Under the pieces are notes generated by a model that saw only the letters and a list, made by a program, of their open reading frames with translations, did not search any database and had not been told where the DNA came from. This document shows positions 46,745 to 56,477 of a stretch of DNA of 64,000 nucleotides, one piece after another. Origin of the DNA: Microbulbifer variabilis (GTDB lineage Bacteria; Pseudomonadota; Gammaproteobacteria; Pseudomonadales; Cellvibrionaceae); contig NZ_JAIVKI010000020.1 in NCBI RefSeq assembly GCF_020524905.1, positions 1 through 64,000 on the forward strand, given 5' to 3'. The position numbers and the translations under genes are program-made. Position 1 is the stretch's first letter. Each line of letters opens with the position of its first letter.

Positions 46745-47050
46745 TTAATCCATAAAAATGTAAACAACTGTCTTAACTCCCCCTTCGCAAGCCTCAACTC
46801 GCACCGAAACTTCCTTTCCAGAATTCGCCGCAGCCAGCAATATGGTAAACCAAGCTTTTTTAACATCCGTATCAAGCTCAAATTCGTAATACTCACCTTT
46901 AGAATTTACATTGCAAGGATCATTTTTCAAACGGAACTTTACCGAAGTTCCACTAGGATAAATCCTTTCCACCAATCCAATATTTGTGGTAGCAGCAAAC
47001 GTCCCCGCAGAAAGAAAAGAAACGATCAAAAAAATGAATGCTTTTTTCAT
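46745..47050 (-). CDS. Small exported protein, paralogue B2
   Basis: From the ATG at 47050 the protein is 101 residues: signal peptide MKKAFIFLIVSFLSAGTFA, then a mature domain with VERIYPSGTSVKFRLKNDPC, FELDTDVKKAWFTILLAAANSGKEVSVRV and EACEGG. It shares the layout and the two Cys of paralogue B1. It is the first of the four small exported proteins that follow the immunity-like lipoprotein gene, after a 220-base gap. Family and function unrecognised. Confidence 0.68.
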   Translation of the reverse strand: MKKAFIFLIVSFLSAGTFAATTNIGLVERIYPSGTSVKFRLKNDPCNVNSKGEYYEFELDTDVKKAWFTILLAAANSGKEVSVRVEACEGGVKTVVYIFMD

Positions 47051-47271
47051 ATCAACCTCTGAAAAACCATAAAAACAATAAATCATTCAAAGCAAATAAG
47101 ACAGATCTTACCTTGCTTCTAACCCAGCCGCACTTAGCCAAAAAGATATTCTCGAAAGCCAAATCCGTACCGGCCACTTACTCCCAGCCCCATCCTTCTC
47201 ACAAAGAACCATATAGCGCCAATACGTTACTCTGACCCCATTTATTCCTTGACTTGCAGCCATAAAGCTAA

Positions 47272-47562
47272 CTATTCCATACAAACAATTTCTTCATTAA
47301 CAAAATCACCGTTTTGCTGTTTGATAAACTGCTCATATATACCATTGCACTCTCCATCTGAAGTCACCTCGAAACAAATCAAATAATCACCAGCAGAATT
47401 TACATACCAGTTGGGAGAATCCAAGACCGGTTGGATTTTTGGATTAACTCCCTTTACTACTCGACTCCAACCATTCGATTTCAAATCAAAGGCACAAGAG
47501 CTAGATTCATTCACAGCACAACCTGTAAATAAAAAACACATAGCAGTAATTAAAAACTTCAT
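47272..47562 (-). CDS. Small lipoprotein coupled to the Rhs toxin gene, candidate immunity protein
   Basis: From the ATG at 47562 the product is 96 residues. It has a lipoprotein signal with lipobox FTGC (Cys15), then a hydrophilic mature part with three more Cys. The ATG overlaps the TGA of the 2407-residue Rhs-type gene (ATGA), so it is made by translational coupling to the toxin C-terminus. Position, small size and coupling are those of an immunity gene in polymorphic toxin loci; lipid anchoring suggests that protection takes place in the periplasm. No sequence family is recognised, which is normal for immunity proteins. The frame open to 47592 lies within the Rhs gene and has no signal. 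Confidence 0.7.
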   Translation of the reverse strand: MKFLITAMCFLFTGCAVNESSSCAFDLKSNGWSRVVKGVNPKIQPVLDSPNWYVNSAGDYLICFEVTSDGECNGIYEQFIKQQNGDFVNEEIVCME

Positions 47563-50500
47563 CTTTTCCAGCCCTCTCCCATTACCGGGCAACTCCAGCT
47601 TGTGGCTGACGAATCACCACAACTATGAGCCCTACTTCCAAAGAAACCAGGAGATCGAGGGCCATACATATGATTGCCTTTATCATCGAACATAAACACA
47701 CCTCTAAAATGTTCTCTATTTCCTCGATAGAGACGATAAGTTTGCTTATCCCTACCTGAAAAGCCAAGATTATTTGGATGGTAGTGGTTTAAAGCAACCA
47801 AGCCTTTCAAGCCCGTTGTATTCCACGTAATACTTTGATTGGTATAACTCGTAACCGGAGCGCTGTTGTAAAAGGTTTGAACACCATCACCATTCACATG
47901 CCCAAGAATTGTAGCGACTCCATATTCGTGATCTGTTCCGGCAGCTAACCGGGCATTTTGTGCTGCCGTTTCTCCAGCTTGTAAAGCTTCATCTAATGAC
48001 AAGTGTAGGCTGAGAGGATCTCCGTTCTCATCAAAAAATACGGGTTTCGCGACAACCCCATTACTCTTACCACTGCCATCTCCTGTGGTAACAATCTCAT
48101 CGCCACCGCCACCCATCGAACTCACAGCAAACACAAACGCCGCAGTCACCGCTCCATTTGCAAACTTACCTCCTGTTAATCTGGTGACTGTGCCTCCGAC
48201 TACTGTACCAACAACAAATTGCCCTGCACCACTACCAATATTCCCTACTAGTGGGCCAGCAGCAGTAGATACTCCAGCTGAAACAAAACCATGACCAAAC
48301 TTACCACCTTGTAGAACTGACATAACCCCTCCCGTAATTGCATTAGCAGCAACTTTGGCAGCAAACGCTTGATAGGTTAAATCGGTACCGAAAGCTCCAC
48401 TTCCTGATGTTGCGGCACAGGATGAACAATTCGAGAAAAAATCCCCGATTTTTTGGAAAGCAAAACTAGACACACCAGCTATAACAGCACTTTTAAAAGC
48501 ATCGCTATAAGAGCCTCCAAAGGCCATTGTCATATCATATGCACCTGCTGCAGCACAAAGAGGCGCATAGGGACCACAAGCCATAGAGGCTACTGCATTC
48601 AAAATGCCACTCCACTGAGGTCCAATGGCTTTGAAAACCATTTGCATCGGACTAAGTAACTTACGAAGACTGAAGTAGCCACTAGGATCACTAGCATTCA
48701 GCGGATTATTCCGCACATAGCTATAGCGGTTGTACATCTGCGTATCGGCAGCCGCCTGGATAAATGGGTCCGCCTGCATAAAGCGCCCCAGACGCGGTTC
48801 ATAGATACGGCCATTCATATGAATCAGCCCCACCTCATCCAGCATTTCATGGCCGGTGTAACCACGGGTGGTACGGCTGTGATCGAAATTTGAAAGTGCA
48901 GTCAGGGATAACGCATTCCAGTTGGCGCTGTTGCGGCGCTGCCCCCAGGCATCGAAGGACATTTCCTGCACCACCTTACCGGCTTTATCGGTAATCAGGT
49001 CCATGGAACCCAGGTGGTCCTTGTAGAGGAACAGCTTATCGATCGAGAGTACCTTGAATTCCTTGTCGGTTTTTACGGTATAGACTGCTGTGCCCACCAG
49101 GTGACGCTTCCACTCGATCTCATTGGGCTTGCTGGACTTCTGGATACGCTCGATACCGCCGATATACCAGGTTTCTGTCACTTCCCCGTTACTACTATTG
49201 GTGTCCTTGCGGTAGTAGCGGCTATGGCTGGGATCATAGAGGAACTCAGTGGTGTTATTTCCCTTCTTGATTACGGAGGCTTTATCGAAGGTGGTGTAGC
49301 TGATGGTACGGCCACCGTCGAAACCATCCGAAGTCATATTGCCGTTGAGGTCATAGTTATAACTAACGCTTCCAGCGGTTGTTACCGCATGGGGGCCAGC
49401 GCCATTTTCGCCGTAGACATACTCTCCCACGCCGGCTTTATAAATGATATTGCCGATAGCGTTATAGCGGATGTCCTGTTCGGAGGCGCTGAGGCCACTA
49501 CAGCTGAAGTTGCTACTACCCACATGGGTTTTGATCAGACGGTTGAGTTTGTCATAGCAGAAGCTCTCACGCAGATCCTTGCTTCCACTTTGGTTGTGAC
49601 GGCTGGTGAGGTTACCGAGGGTATCCCACTGGTAGCTGATGTTTTGAATACCAAAGGTTCCCAATACCGTAGAGGTCTGGTTTGTCAGACGACCGGTATC
49701 AGCCTCGTAGCTGTAGCTGGTGGTTGCGCCGTTACCTAACAGTTGTTCTTTCAGCTGTCCACGAGCGGTCTGGGCTTTCACTTCCTGAATCAGGTCTCCA
49801 GTGGCCAGGTCTACCACCTTGTAGAGATATCCATAGGCATTGTAGAAATTCTGAGTCCCTGATTTACCCCCATCGAGCATGCTATCCAGCGCGTCGTAGC
49901 TGTATTCAACACGGCCATGCCCATCAAATACCGTGGTGGTGACGTAGGAGGGTTGCGCACCGGCCCCATCAACATCTACCGCCTGGATATGGTTTCGGCC
50001 AACCTGGTCGTACTGATACACAGCCTGATAGCCAGAGACGCTGTCCATGACCATCTCTACCTGCCCTAATCCATTGGTGGCACTGTCATACAACCAGGAG
50101 ACATCGCTAGAGGGTTTAGAGGAACCCTTGAGCTTTTCAATGCGAGTGGACTGTCGACCCAATAGATCATAGGTTAACTCTACGGTATGACCATTCGCGC
50201 TGGTTTGCTTTTTCAGTTCGCCGAAGCCAGTATATTCGTAGTGCCACTCTCCCTTATCCGGGTCGTCCATACGGACTTTTCGGCCCAAGTCGTCGTATTC
50301 GATCGTGACCACAATGGGATAGCTGAGGCCGTCGCCCTCATCGATATGTGCACCGGCAGTATTCGCCTTGCCCCAGGATTTGGCTTTATGCAAATTGCCC
50401 TGGCTGTCGTATTCATAAGTCAGTCGACCATCGATAGCATCGATAACTTCAACCAACTCGCCAGCAACATTTTTAATCTCCGTTTTTTGCTGGCCCTTAT

Positions 50501-53500
50501 CATTGGTGGTGATGGTCTTAAAGCCGCTATAAGTCATGCTGGACACAGAGTCATCTGGCGCAGTCACTCGGCTCGGGCGACCGAGCAGGTCGTACTCCAT
50601 TTCAGACCATAGGCGGGTATCACCAGAGAAATAAGGCTCACTGGCAAACTTCACCCGGCCCAGGTTATCGTATTCTTTATCGGTATAGATTTTACTGTTG
50701 AAGCCCTTGGTTTCAGTTCTTATAGAACGCCCAAGTACGTCGAAGTATTCCCTACTCCAGCTACCGGTACTGCTGTGAGTAGTCACCATATATTGTGCAC
50801 CGGCCGGGCAGCCGATTACACAACGCTCATAATCTGTCAGTTTATCTGCACCGGTATTGCTCTGGCTGACGGTTTCACGGCCAAACTTATCGTAGGCAAA
50901 CACGGTTTCCAGCCCATTCATCCCTTTAACTTCCAACGGAGCGCCAAAGTGATTGCGGGAAACTACCCTTTCGGTTAGGTGGTCGAGGGCATTGTAGCTT
51001 TCAAACACATAGCGGCCGGAAAGGTCATACACCGTTCTTGCACTGCGCGCGGTTTCGCCGGGAGCCGTTACCGTCTTCTTAACAACATTGCCAAAATCGT
51101 CATACTCGTAGTCGATGGTCTGTTTGTACTCTGGCCTATTGGGCTCAATAACCTCGCTTTTCAAAAGACCTTTATGTACGCCTGATGAATAATAAGTAAA
51201 GGCTGATTCCCTGATATGGCTGGACATACCGGGTCGGGTACTAGTCACTTTTGTAGAAGTGAGGCGGCCTTTTTCTTTTTCCCAAACGGTGCTGCCATAA
51301 GTATTTTGAATTTTCTTGACAAACTCCTCGCCGGAGACACCCTCTTTTGTGACAACATCAATACTTAGCGCATTGCCATAGGCATCGTAACTGTTTGTGG
51401 TGGTAACGCTTTGCAGCAATTCTCCCTGTGTACTACCCGCATCCTTTAAGTCATAAGTTTCTTCCACCGCTTCGTAAATATAGGGTTGGTAAGGTGGCAG
51501 AGGTTTCCCGCTACCATTCCATCCCTGTAAACGCCAATTGTTGGTCGCCCGGCTGAGTAGCTGCCCTTCGGCTGTACGAGTTTCGGTCTTTAACGGCATG
51601 CCCACAAAGGGGAAGTCCTGGCGGTAAGTGGTTTCTGTTACCACCCCGGTCTGATCATCAGTGTTGCTGATTTTCTGGAAACCCAGCATACCCCGGCCGG
51701 CAGCCTGGAGTTTCATCTGATGGTAGTGGTAGGACACAGAACTAAAGGCGGATTGGTCTACAGAACCCGGTGATGCAGCGGCGGCGGGGGCAGAACTCTC
51801 CACCTTAGCAACCAGGTACATAGGGCTAAGGATATCCAATACCGGCTTATCTTTACCTAAAGTGTGGCTATCCGCAGGCAGGTCCCAATCGCCATTCAGT
51901 GCGGTATAGAAAGCTTTACTACTACCTTCCGTTTCCATATCCAGACGGGAATAGAGCTCATCGCGTCGCATGTTCTGATAACTGATATTGGTAACATTAC
52001 CAAGGCCATTATCGATCTTATTAATAACATTGCGCGGAATATTCTTATATTGCGAATCGCGGTTATTATCCAGGCGGGTATACACTTTACCGCTAGAGGC
52101 ATCATAGCGGTGATAATCGGCCTCTCCATCGCCATTCGTGTCCGCAAACCACACCATATCATTAGCAGTTATATCGCCACAATCTGTAGAGCTGCCCGAA
52201 CAAGGAAAGAGATGATCAAAAATTCTGCGATCAGCATAGTCAATAAAATTACCGGTATTTTGATCAAAGAAGCGAACTACAACATCATTGTAGGGAGCAG
52301 AAACCGGCCAGACAAAATCCTGGTAACCATCATTATTCAAGTCGACAAAAGACCCTTTACTACCACCGAGGAGCCCCAGATCGGTAAAGCCTGTCCCAGT
52401 GCTGAGCTTGCTATAAAAACTCCCTGAGTTTCCAGGGTAGGCAACATCCGTGAGACCGTCGCCATTAATATCGATCGCAATGGGGCTTTTTGAAGTATTT
52501 GTCGTCGAGAATACACCAATAGAGCGGAATTCCTTTGCCTCTTGATCAAATACTGCGGCTTCAAATCCAGCAGAAGTTGCCACCAGGATATCCATGGCGC
52601 CATCGCCATTAAAGTCCCCCAGGGTATCTGGTACGCGGCCGCTAGCCTTCATGCTGGCAGCGCCAGAAATATTCAGAGGATAACTGGTGTATTCATCACT
52701 GAACTTGTAATAACGATAAGATGAAGCATCTTCCTCTCCTGAAGGCTCCAACAGTCGAACGCCTACTTTCGCTCCAGAACTGCTGCTATAACTAACGGAG
52801 ATATAATCAGCCAGACCATCGCCGTTAAAATCGGCAAATATGGCATCTTTATTTGATCTGCCGGTATTAATCGGTACGGAATTCAGCCTCCAGCTTTTAT
52901 TGCCGCTGTCGTATCGACTCAGGAAGACCAGCCAATATCCAGCAGGGAAACCATAATTAGAACGAGGATTATATATCGCCAGATCATGGCGACCGTCACC
53001 ATTATAATCCAATACCCTTATAGAGAACCCTGAATCAACATTGGCGCCGGTAAAGTATTCGGAGGTAAAAACGCCGCCAATGAAGTCCTGCTTTATAAAT
53101 ACTGAACCATAGGAAATCGCATATTTAACGCGAATATCCGTATCGCTCCCATCATCCGCGTACCCTTCGATCCAGACGATATCTTGCTTGCCATCGCCAT
53201 TAAAATCTGCGTATTTATAATCAGATAGAAAACGGTGCTTAGTAGGAGAGAAATCAATAGCTTCAGACTTACTTCCATATTGGTGCCACGGCGCCTGTAG
53301 CCATTCGAAACTGATCGCAGGGAGACAACTAGAACCTACACACTCCTGCAATGAGGTCAGTAAGGAAGTTCTATCATTATATTCTTCCCTGGGAATGAAG
53401 GGCAGGACTGGGTTATATCCCAGGTTGTACTCGCGAATCACTTTGCCATTGGATCTGGAGGTAATTTTTTCCAAGCGCTTAGTGGTTTTGAGTTCATAGC

Positions 53501-54782
53501 CTGCGGTATAGCCCCGAAGGTGCTCCGGGCGATCTTCATAGAAAAATGCCACTTCCGCTTCATAGGAACCCGAACCATAAGCATAACGGATAGACCGTAC
53601 ACGATGTCCCGACTCCGAATCGCCCTCATACAAGAATTCGATAGGGTTACCGACGCTATCCTCAAAACGATTTTGGGCCCAAGTGAGTACATTGCTACCT
53701 GCAAGTTGCTTGGAGTCACTACTATTACCGTAGTAACTAACTGATCCATCCTTACGCTCCACCTTAAAATACGACGGCTTGCCAAGACTGCCACCTATTG
53801 AAGTGACAGTGGCAAAAGAATCCATCTCAGTTTTGTATACCGCACCCACAGCGCCATATTGAGAGCCGCTCACTTGTATTAAGCGCTGCCCATCCAGGCA
53901 AAATCTATCTGACTCGGTCCAGTTAATAGGACCAACATTACCGTCAATTGACAATGTCTGGCGACAACGGGAAATTCCAGAAAGACCACCAATAGCCCAG
54001 CCTTTACCAACCAGGCCATTGCCACCACTACTGCTATAGTTCAGTGAAATCTCGGGTACAACTCCCGCTGTACCTGCGGCAGTGGCTATTGGGAAGGAGT
54101 AGGTTGCCGCGCCGGATTCATTAACACGGAATTGACCACCAGAGGCCCCCGCCATATTAGGCGATTGGATATTGGCAGGGGTGGAATATTCACCAAAAGC
54201 ACCGGACTCATCTGCATGGAAAACAAAATCCCCCGCAGTGATATCGTCCTTCCCATCATCATTCTTATCCTGCACCACCACAGAGTCGACTCCCACACTG
54301 GCGAGGATTGCTGCAGCATAAGCAATTGTGTCATCACTATTATCGGTAGAGAGAGTTTGAACAAGCGCTGGCAAGCCATTTCCCTGAGCATGAATAACCA
54401 GGGGCATGGAGGCAAGAAGGAGTAAATCTGTTGCACCGTCACCATTAAAATCACCCAACAGCGAAAGGTTTTCTTCTAATCGCTCAAGGTTTGCAATTTC
54501 TAGTTCGGTTAGGGTCTCTTCCACAGGATCTTCATAACTCTCCTTGTCTTTTCTTAAGTACAAAACAAAGTTTGGAAGCTGCGGCATTACCAGGGGAGTA
54601 ATTATGTCTCCATGGATAAGTATAATTGGGCGGTTATACTCGAAGTAAAGATCTTCACGCCCATCATCGTTGATATCTCCTTGATAAATGGTATACCCAT
54701 TTTTTTGTATTCCCGAAGTAGCAGCCACTGCAGAAGAAAAAGTGGCACAAAGCACCAACAAGAAGAAATAAGAAACGCGCAT
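47559..54782 (-). CDS. Sec-exported SpvB/YD-repeat (Rhs-type) polymorphic toxin with JAMM-like C-terminus
   Basis: The 2407-residue protein starts with a Sec signal peptide (cleavage near residue 20, AVA-ATS). FG-GAP/VCBS calcium-binding-like repeats of the form DxNxDGxxD are at 36-44, 111-119, 171-180 and several more between about 520 and 900. An SpvB-type domain (about 215-500) and a TcB-middle-like region follow, then YD repeats (about 1240-1990) and the Rhs core (LYKDHLGSMD, GYTGHEM, YEPRLGRFMQADP, NPLNASDPSG, ending near 2035). After the core comes a Gly-rich linker with hydrophobic stretches, and from about 2250 a terminal domain with Glu2286, HYHP at 2333-2336, Ser2342 and Asp2345, resembling the JAMM zinc protease motif and DUF4329. 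The shell likely encloses and releases this domain. It overlaps the lipoprotein gene by ATGA. Confidence 0.88.
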   Translation of the reverse strand: MRVSYFFLLVLCATFSSAVAATSGIQKNGYTIYQGDINDDGREDLYFEYNRPIILIHGDIITPLVMPQLPNFVLYLRKDKESYEDPVEETLTELEIANLERLEENLSLLGDFNGDGATDLLLLASMPLVIHAQGNGLPALVQTLSTDNSDDTIAYAAAILASVGVDSVVVQDKNDDGKDDITAGDFVFHADESGAFGEYSTPANIQSPNMAGASGGQFRVNESGAATYSFPIATAAGTAGVVPEISLNYSSSGGNGLVGKGWAIGGLSGISRCRQTLSIDGNVGPINWTESDRFCLDGQRLIQVSGSQYGAVGAVYKTEMDSFATVTSIGGSLGKPSYFKVERKDGSVSYYGNSSDSKQLAGSNVLTWAQNRFEDSVGNPIEFLYEGDSESGHRVRSIRYAYGSGSYEAEVAFFYEDRPEHLRGYTAGYELKTTKRLEKITSRSNGKVIREYNLGYNPVLPFIPREEYNDRTSLLTSLQECVGSSCLPAISFEWLQAPWHQYGSKSEAIDFSPTKHRFLSDYKYADFNGDGKQDIVWIEGYADDGSDTDIRVKYAISYGSVFIKQDFIGGVFTSEYFTGANVDSGFSIRVLDYNGDGRHDLAIYNPRSNYGFPAGYWLVFLSRYDSGNKSWRLNSVPINTGRSNKDAIFADFNGDGLADYISVSYSSSSGAKVGVRLLEPSGEEDASSYRYYKFSDEYTSYPLNISGAASMKASGRVPDTLGDFNGDGAMDILVATSAGFEAAVFDQEAKEFRSIGVFSTTNTSKSPIAIDINGDGLTDVAYPGNSGSFYSKLSTGTGFTDLGLLGGSKGSFVDLNNDGYQDFVWPVSAPYNDVVVRFFDQNTGNFIDYADRRIFDHLFPCSGSSTDCGDITANDMVWFADTNGDGEADYHRYDASSGKVYTRLDNNRDSQYKNIPRNVINKIDNGLGNVTNISYQNMRRDELYSRLDMETEGSSKAFYTALNGDWDLPADSHTLGKDKPVLDILSPMYLVAKVESSAPAAAASPGSVDQSAFSSVSYHYHQMKLQAAGRGMLGFQKISNTDDQTGVVTETTYRQDFPFVGMPLKTETRTAEGQLLSRATNNWRLQGWNGSGKPLPPYQPYIYEAVEETYDLKDAGSTQGELLQSVTTTNSYDAYGNALSIDVVTKEGVSGEEFVKKIQNTYGSTVWEKEKGRLTSTKVTSTRPGMSSHIRESAFTYYSSGVHKGLLKSEVIEPNRPEYKQTIDYEYDDFGNVVKKTVTAPGETARSARTVYDLSGRYVFESYNALDHLTERVVSRNHFGAPLEVKGMNGLETVFAYDKFGRETVSQSNTGADKLTDYERCVIGCPAGAQYMVTTHSSTGSWSREYFDVLGRSIRTETKGFNSKIYTDKEYDNLGRVKFASEPYFSGDTRLWSEMEYDLLGRPSRVTAPDDSVSSMTYSGFKTITTNDKGQQKTEIKNVAGELVEVIDAIDGRLTYEYDSQGNLHKAKSWGKANTAGAHIDEGDGLSYPIVVTIEYDDLGRKVRMDDPDKGEWHYEYTGFGELKKQTSANGHTVELTYDLLGRQSTRIEKLKGSSKPSSDVSWLYDSATNGLGQVEMVMDSVSGYQAVYQYDQVGRNHIQAVDVDGAGAQPSYVTTTVFDGHGRVEYSYDALDSMLDGGKSGTQNFYNAYGYLYKVVDLATGDLIQEVKAQTARGQLKEQLLGNGATTSYSYEADTGRLTNQTSTVLGTFGIQNISYQWDTLGNLTSRHNQSGSKDLRESFCYDKLNRLIKTHVGSSNFSCSGLSASEQDIRYNAIGNIIYKAGVGEYVYGENGAGPHAVTTAGSVSYNYDLNGNMTSDGFDGGRTISYTTFDKASVIKKGNNTTEFLYDPSHSRYYRKDTNSSNGEVTETWYIGGIERIQKSSKPNEIEWKRHLVGTAVYTVKTDKEFKVLSIDKLFLYKDHLGSMDLITDKAGKVVQEMSFDAWGQRRNSANWNALSLTALSNFDHSRTTRGYTGHEMLDEVGLIHMNGRIYEPRLGRFMQADPFIQAAADTQMYNRYSYVRNNPLNASDPSGYFSLRKLLSPMQMVFKAIGPQWSGILNAVASMACGPYAPLCAAAGAYDMTMAFGGSYSDAFKSAVIAGVSSFAFQKIGDFFSNCSSCAATSGSGAFGTDLTYQAFAAKVAANAITGGVMSVLQGGKFGHGFVSAGVSTAAGPLVGNIGSGAGQFVVGTVVGGTVTRLTGGKFANGAVTAAFVFAVSSMGGGGDEIVTTGDGSGKSNGVVAKPVFFDENGDPLSLHLSLDEALQAGETAAQNARLAAGTDHEYGVATILGHVNGDGVQTFYNSAPVTSYTNQSITWNTTGLKGLVALNHYHPNNLGFSGRDKQTYRLYRGNREHFRGVFMFDDKGNHMYGPRSPGFFGSRAHSCGDSSATSWSCPVMGEGWKR

Positions 54783-55459
54783 AACTATCTCTATAAAGAT
54801 ATCAACAGGGTCAATCTTTTAAGGCAAGAAAATGGAAATTTATACCTTATTAAAATGCTTCAGAAGTATTTTTTTTCAGTTCAATCTTCATGAGCAGTCA
54901 ATCTCAGAACGCAGTATTCCCCATGAAATACACCACGCCCAAGAAAGACGCGGAGTATAATAGTCGTATGTTTTTCAAACAAACCAAAAGTTCGCAAATA
55001 AATTTATTTAGACTAGCTAGTCGAGAAAGAAAGGTAAATTATTTTATTTAAATATAATAAAGGGGTTAATAGTAACAATATAAATTTTATAAAAAGAAAA
55101 TAATCCTAAAAATCAGGTATTGAAATGTGAAAGAAAAGTTCAAATTTTTTGTGACTCAATTAAGCACTCCATCACCCACTATCTTTAGATCACCTTCACT
55201 ACGAAAACCTAAACCACCTACACCGAACAAAGGAACAATAAAAACTAATCTCAAGAACTAACAGAAAACAATCTCCCAATTAAAGTTAAAGGAAGAGAGT
55301 TTATTGAGGAAAATTTTACGAGAATTAACTAAACAAAAGGTTATTCAGCTAAAGCGGAGATAGGAGGGCCACCAGCCATCATGCTTAAATGAAAACTTAA
55401 ACACTAAAGCTAGTCATATTAGCTGAGGGGAACCAGTATCTAGTGATATATCTGATTTA
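54783..55459. other. Strongly AT-rich spacer upstream of the Rhs-type gene
   Basis: About 680 bases, the most AT-rich part of the window near 54960-55330, without a credible coding frame. It must contain the Rhs gene promoter on the minus strand. Sequence this AT-rich is a common target of H-NS-like silencers in acquired DNA; that is inference. I found no tRNA or attachment-site repeat. Confidence 0.5.
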
Positions 55460-56362
55460 TCACCCACGTAAGACTGTCACCTTAGGACGATATAGGTCCC
55501 TACCACGACATTTGAGATTTAACCATTCCAGGCAGCCAGCATCCAAAACCGTCACCACCGCCCCACCCTTATCATCCTCACAAAATGCGATATTAGTTGG
55601 GCGCATCCCGCAGGTAGTTATGCGCTCGACTATCTTGCCATCACAATCGAGAACGCTCACATTACCCTGGCCAAATACGGCACAGTAAAGACGGCCATCA
55701 TCACCAAAAGCCATTCCATCTGGCCCACTAAAACCATCAGGAGATCCCAAGATGACATTGCCAAAAAGCTCGGCTTCAATGGGTACTTGAGAGGTGAGAT
55801 CATATCGATAAATATTTCCTGTTACAGTTTCGCTTACATATAGCCGTTTATCGACATCAAATGCGATTCCATTTGCGAAAGACAAACCGGCGTCTATTAG
55901 CCTTAGGATGTGGCCATTACGGGGGTCAATTTCAAATACCCTTCCGTCATATTGACATTGCCTGAAGTCAGCACGAACTACCTGCCCCTCGACAAACTTA
56001 TCTGGATCAATGCCAGAATCAGTCATATAGAGCAAGCCATTTTTTCCAAACGCTAAATCATTTGGCCAAAGATAGGGACGATCCTTAGGCCCTTCATAAA
56101 TATTAAGCACCTTACCATCGGGCTTCATACGCACCAATTTTTTACCCCCTCCTCCGGCTATCCACAGATTGCCATCACCATCGATTGCCATGCCGTTGGG
56201 ACGCCAACCTGGATGCCCTACCAGTTGATATCGCCCATGTTTATCAATACGGCTCACACAATTGCGCGCATTCGACATTTCGGCAATATATACTTGTCCG
56301 TCAGGTAAACAGACTGGTCCTTCCGGTTCCTGCAAATCACTGTAAAGTATGCGCCTTTCCAT
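55460..56362 (-). CDS. SMP-30/gluconolactonase-like beta-propeller protein
   Basis: The 300-residue protein (ATG at 56362; a TTG at 56395 is possible) shows SMP-30/gluconolactonase/LRE repeats: EPEGPVCLPDGQVYIAEM, RPNGMAIDGDGNLWIAG, WPNDLAFGKNGLLYMTDSG, FANGIAFDVDKRLYVSE, GPDGMAFGDDGRLYCAV. The metal-binding Glu, Asn and Asp positions of the six-bladed propeller lactonases appear retained. It probably hydrolyses a sugar lactone or other ester. No signal peptide. It is third in the direction gadC-gadB-SMP30, 115 bases after gadB, so it may be co-transcribed; a link with glutamate metabolism is not obvious. Confidence 0.82.
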   Translation of the reverse strand: MERRILYSDLQEPEGPVCLPDGQVYIAEMSNARNCVSRIDKHGRYQLVGHPGWRPNGMAIDGDGNLWIAGGGGKKLVRMKPDGKVLNIYEGPKDRPYLWPNDLAFGKNGLLYMTDSGIDPDKFVEGQVVRADFRQCQYDGRVFEIDPRNGHILRLIDAGLSFANGIAFDVDKRLYVSETVTGNIYRYDLTSQVPIEAELFGNVILGSPDGFSGPDGMAFGDDGRLYCAVFGQGNVSVLDCDGKIVERITTCGMRPTNIAFCEDDKGGAVVTVLDAGCLEWLNLKCRGRDLYRPKVTVLRG

Positions 56363-56477
56363 AGAATTCACCGTACAATTCAATCTACGTAGCAACTCGA
56401 ATTAAAGAGCTTTACTCTAATGATTAACTCGCATTAATAGAGCAATCGATTAATCATTGTCGATAGTCCTCCAGCAA

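Noticed and set aside
51864..52427. 187-codon plus-strand frame rich in Ile
   Set aside because: Antisense to the FG-GAP repeats of the Rhs-type gene; the Ile-rich composition reflects the repeated Asp codons on the other strand.
47559..54782. Type VI secretion Rhs effector
   Set aside because: There is a Sec signal peptide and SpvB-type N-terminus, and no PAAR, VgrG or adaptor gene nearby.
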